DNA from: Rhytidiadelphus loreus
Taxonomy: Eukaryota; Streptophyta; Bryopsida; Hypnales; Hylocomiaceae
Direction of reading: 5' to 3'
Length of the DNA stretch: 64,000 nt
Assembly (NCBI GenBank): GCA_947034895.1
Contig: OX344763.1
Location: 17,453,001 to 17,517,000, forward strand
The translations under genes were made by a program, and so were the position numbers. A model generated the notes under the pieces. The model saw only the letters and a list, made by a program, of their open reading frames with translations, searched no databases and was not told the origin of the DNA. Positions 61,302 through 64,000 of the stretch are shown here, piece after piece. The stretch's first letter is position 1. Every line of letters begins with the position of its first letter.

Positions 61302-61690
61302 AAGGTACAAGAGGGAAGGAGTCAAAGCATTCCATAGAGAAGTTAATGTAGGAGGGCTAAACATAGATGGTGTTATAGATGCAATGTGTCAATGACCTCT
61401 AAAAACACTCTTCTCTTTAATCATGCCATCAAAAACACCGAAACAATGAATTAGAGGGAAGTACAAGTGCTACATCTAACGATGACTAATCCACTGATGA
61501 CACTATAGGTGATCAAGGTGAGATTCTAAGGCATAGTGAATTCATAGTGCTGTAACAAGGCCTTCAACTAGCAACGATGCTAGATTGTGAGCCTAAAAGC
61601 ATAAGCTTAAGAGTGGTGAGCGCAGATTTTGCGAGCCCTTGGATCCTTTAAGAAAAAGTTGGACATTTCAAAAGATTTGGATAAAAATCC
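61291..61690 (+). repeat. Dispersed repeat, rearranged copy 2, joined to the LRR array
   Basis: 61,291-61,565 matches 21,413-21,690, and 61,565-61,690 matches about 23,450-23,595, so this copy lacks the 1.76 kb that separates the two patches upstream. The joint with the last LRR unit falls in 'ggcaatacatagaagg', where the LRR unit (ggcaatatgg) and the repeat (caatatgtagaagg) share about five bases. Confidence 0.75.
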
Positions 61691-61744
61691 TCGGTAGAAT
61701 TTGTTAAATCAAAAAATAATAGAATTTTGACAAACATATTTAAT

Positions 61745-61990
61745 GTAAGCCTATTACTGTGGACGTATGATTGTGGAATAGTTATTGTGGAGCTATTAGG
61801 TTTGACTTATTATCATGCACCTATGACCGTGAACTAGTTATTATGGAGGTATTAGGGTTGACCTATTATCATGCACCTACAACCGTGGACTAGTTATTAT
61901 GGACGTATGAGTGTTGACCTATTATCATGCACATCTGATTGTGGACTTGAGCTTGTGGAACTATTAGTGTCCACCGATTACCGCAATTCA
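61745..61990. repeat. Tandem repeat, 56-bp period
   Basis: 'attatcatgcac' recurs at exactly 56-bp steps (the g of 'atgc' at 61,817, 61,873 and 61,929), with weaker units on either side. The unit reads roughly 'ctatgaccgtggactagtta' + 'ttatggacgtattagggttg' + 'acctattatcatgcac'. No coding role seen. Confidence 0.7.
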
Positions 61991-62059
61991 AGTACTGCAA
62001 ACGCATGAATGTGGAGAAGAATGGTATGTACTAACCCAACGCACCCACATCTTTTTCTT

Positions 62060-62450
62060 TTAAATTGTGAGACCAGGCACCCCATGGAGTATCACACTGC
62101 AATGTGGGAGTTCAATGAAGGTGCCTCCGATTGTCACCCAAAAAATGGGTAGGGAAGGAGGTCGTTCTTTCCATGATAAAAAAACAACGTTCCTCAGTTT
62201 TGGTTTTAAAAATGGAAGACCAGCATCCCGATTTGGAACTCTGAGCAATACAAGAGCCACGACCGGGTCTCTTGAAGCGGTTAAGGATATAGTAAAAACT
62301 TTAAGCGGTTTAGGGTTCTCCTTCTCCCAAGTAGGAATGAATGCACATGCATCTTTTAGAAAAAATTGCAATATTGGCACCCCAAGTAATCCCTCTCGAT
62401 ACCGAGAGTCCCCCACGAGGGAGCCAGTGTTGCAATTTTTTATATAAATG
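62060..62450. other. Block open on both strands, unassigned
   Basis: A 126-codon frame (+, 62,067-62,447) and a 118-codon frame (-, 62,060-62,416) overlap. GC content is higher than in the flanks. The plus frame includes KNGRPASRFGTLSNTRATTG. I recognise neither product. It could be a gene fragment, an organelle-derived insert or part of a transposon. Confidence 0.3.
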
Positions 62451-62902
62451 GGGAGCTAGTTTATACTTTACACTCCTACAAACCGAACCTATGAAATTCA
62501 AAATTATTAAAAGCGTATAACTACGGAGCCTAACACAAAATGCCAAAGTCAAGTTAAATAAAATATTAGGTACAAAGTTGGGGGAGGCTAAAGTCGAGGA
62601 ACTCAGCTACCAGGCTAGTTGATTTTAGTCTCTATAAACTTCCATTTTGAATCCATCCAAGGGTATAAGATACCTTCATTTGCCTGAATTGTGCATGTCT
62701 TGTAGTGCTTAGAATACATGGACTTAGCTTGTAGAAAAATCATTATATATGAATTTAAATACAGATATAGTACTTCACAGAAGTAGACTACTAATTTGTA
62801 GGCTTTTATATTGAAAGTCCATGCTTCTACATCAACACATATATAAGTGTAATACTTAATTCATCCACTAACAACATATTTGATGTTAATACTACCATTT
62901 TA

Positions 62903-63106
62903 GGTAGTATTTTTCATCATCCCTCCCAATTCTAGTAGTTTCATCACTTCATCTATATTGAAGCTTGGTGCATGAATAAATTTGTCTTTCTTCTGGTCCA
63001 CCTTACACAAGTACCGGAAAATGTAATATAGATGTTTACAATTGACATATTTCCCTCGCTTCCCAATAGATGCAGACACCATACCAGTGAAATACAAGCA
63101 AGTACA
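62903..63106 (-). pseudogene. Possible SWIM-type zinc-finger fragment
   Basis: On the minus strand the frame reads CTC (63,106-63,098), then KRGKYVNCKHLYYIFRYLC and KFIHAPSFNIDEVMKLLEL, ending at 62,900-62,902. CxC...CxH with the CKH is the SWIM zinc-finger pattern. An in-frame TGA lies shortly upstream. An acceptor-like 'tatcag' at about 63,132 could make this an internal exon. The spacing between CxC and CxH is longer than usual, so the call is tentative. Confidence 0.35.
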
Positions 63107-63311
63107 AGTTGGAAATTGAAAATAATGACCTGATAGACCATGTGATGAGGTTCAACTCTTAATTGCAGGGTGATGACAATTCCGAGTCCCGGGTACGGCA
63201 AAATGTTCACACCAAGAATATTCCCTATAACATTACAGGCACTCTCTTAGTGGTTTCGGTGATCTTTAGTTGGCGCCTTCTCATTTCACTATAAGGGAAT
63301 GTTGTCATTTT

Positions 63312-63395
63312 CTATCAATTTGGACAATTTTTCTGTCAATTCGGACATTGTCTGTCAATTTGGATGTGTCAATTTGGATGTGTTAATTCGGATGT
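63312..63395. repeat. Short tandem repeat, TGTCAATTTGGAT units
   Basis: Five or six imperfect copies of 'tgtcaatttggatg' or 'tgtcaattcggacat' spaced 15-21 bp apart. No other feature seen around it. Confidence 0.6.
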
Positions 63396-63613
63396 TGTTT
63401 TCTTGTCGTGTTTTTGCAAATGTTTTTTCCATTGCGGATGCATGGAAGCTTGTCAACGTGATGTCTTGCGTAAGTCCACTCTACAACTTCAAACAATTTT
63501 GAGGAAGTAAAGAGCCGTCACAGATTCAAGGAAAGTCGCTCTTGTAAGTGGAAGCCTGCCTCTTCAAAGAGAATAATCTTGTCGGAAGAGAGGGTTGTAT
63601 CCATTAGTACTAA

Positions 63614-64000
63614 TCAAACATTCATGATTCTTGGTCGATGAAGAACATAAGACCTCTTGGGACCCATCACGCAACGTTTGATATCATCTGGACAAAACCA
63701 AAATTCATCTGTCTCTACTCTTGAACCTTTGAACTCGCGATTTTGACCTTTATAGGTGGAAGTAGCAGTAGGTTTAGAGCCCTTAGCTATGGTCATCTTG
63801 CGCTTCACCTCTGTTTGAGACTAAATGGCATGGCACTTCCTCTTTGATTTTACTAAAATGCGGGCAATATGACACTCAGAAGGGTCACAATCCGTCTCCA
63901 AAACGTGCTTTGCATGAAGAAAGCTTGGGGACTCCTCCACACCAACCATTGCAATTTCTGTCGACTTCAATTGTACTCTAGGATGAGAAAAATTTACCTT
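63614..64000 (-). pseudogene. Unassigned minus-strand frame with one internal TAG
   Basis: Reading from the window edge on the minus strand, a frame stays open for 60 codons (including AMVGVEESPSFLHAKHVLET), meets TAG, then continues in the same frame through MTIAKGSKPTATSTYKG and DEFWFCPDDIKRCVMGPKRS to TGA at about 63,614. Same-frame continuity suggests one ORF broken by a single stop. It may belong with the SWIM-like fragment 0.5 kb downstream. The family is not recognised and the 5' part lies outside the window. Confidence 0.35.

Noticed and set aside
1..64000. CRISPR array or bacterial operon reading of the regular repeats
   Set aside because: The 72-bp repeats are contiguous coding LRR units without spacers, and the window has plant introns and plant gene families.

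Overview
The window looks like nuclear DNA of a land plant. It is AT-rich, has GT-AG introns, A/T-tract intergenic DNA and many non-autonomous transposons. The immune-receptor architecture (alpha/beta-hydrolase, then NB-ARC, then LRR) is the class described from liverworts and other bryophytes, so a bryophyte-grade plant is the best guess. That placement rests on one gene family and is an inference.

Layout. About 1-8,640: three tandem, decayed modules of non-coding or pseudogenic sequence. 9,513-14,069: a hydrolase-NB-ARC-LRR gene (HNL1) with an open frame through hydrolase, NB-ARC and about 20 LRRs. 14,307-24,770: transposon-rich DNA with two CACTA-like MITEs, a 927-bp TIR element, and a 7.5-kb stretch bounded by two 0.4-kb inverted arms. 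25,352-25,925: a small two-exon gene for a conserved-looking acidic protein of unknown role. 27,462-31,717, minus strand: an eleven-exon prolyl-tRNA synthetase gene, whose exon joints could be resolved base by base. 32,220-35,470: another copy of the module, split by a 973-bp TIR element. 38,825-41,149: five related MITEs almost end to end. 41,790-61,300: a second copy of the 1-14-kb block, including a second hydrolase-NB-ARC-LRR gene (HNL2). 61,300-64,000: repeats and fragments of unassigned genes, perhaps including a SWIM-type zinc finger.

The most striking feature is the LRR region of HNL2. HNL1 has 22 LRR units of exactly 72 bp. HNL2 has 104 unit starts over 7.4 kb, with only two indels (-1 and -2). 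HNL2 has a TAA stop inside the NB-ARC, a TAG in the array, and a TGA that occurs five times because the repeat unit carrying it was itself copied. The array therefore kept growing after it stopped encoding one protein. Every nonsense change inside the two arrays is C to T at a CG or CHG site, the pattern expected from deamination of methylated cytosine. Both hydrolase domains have Gly where the nucleophile Ser should be, so the N-terminal domain is probably a pseudo-enzyme.

The genes do not form a pathway. The housekeeping synthetase and the small gene lie between two copies of a fast-evolving immune-receptor block, and most of the remaining sequence is duplicated module or transposon.
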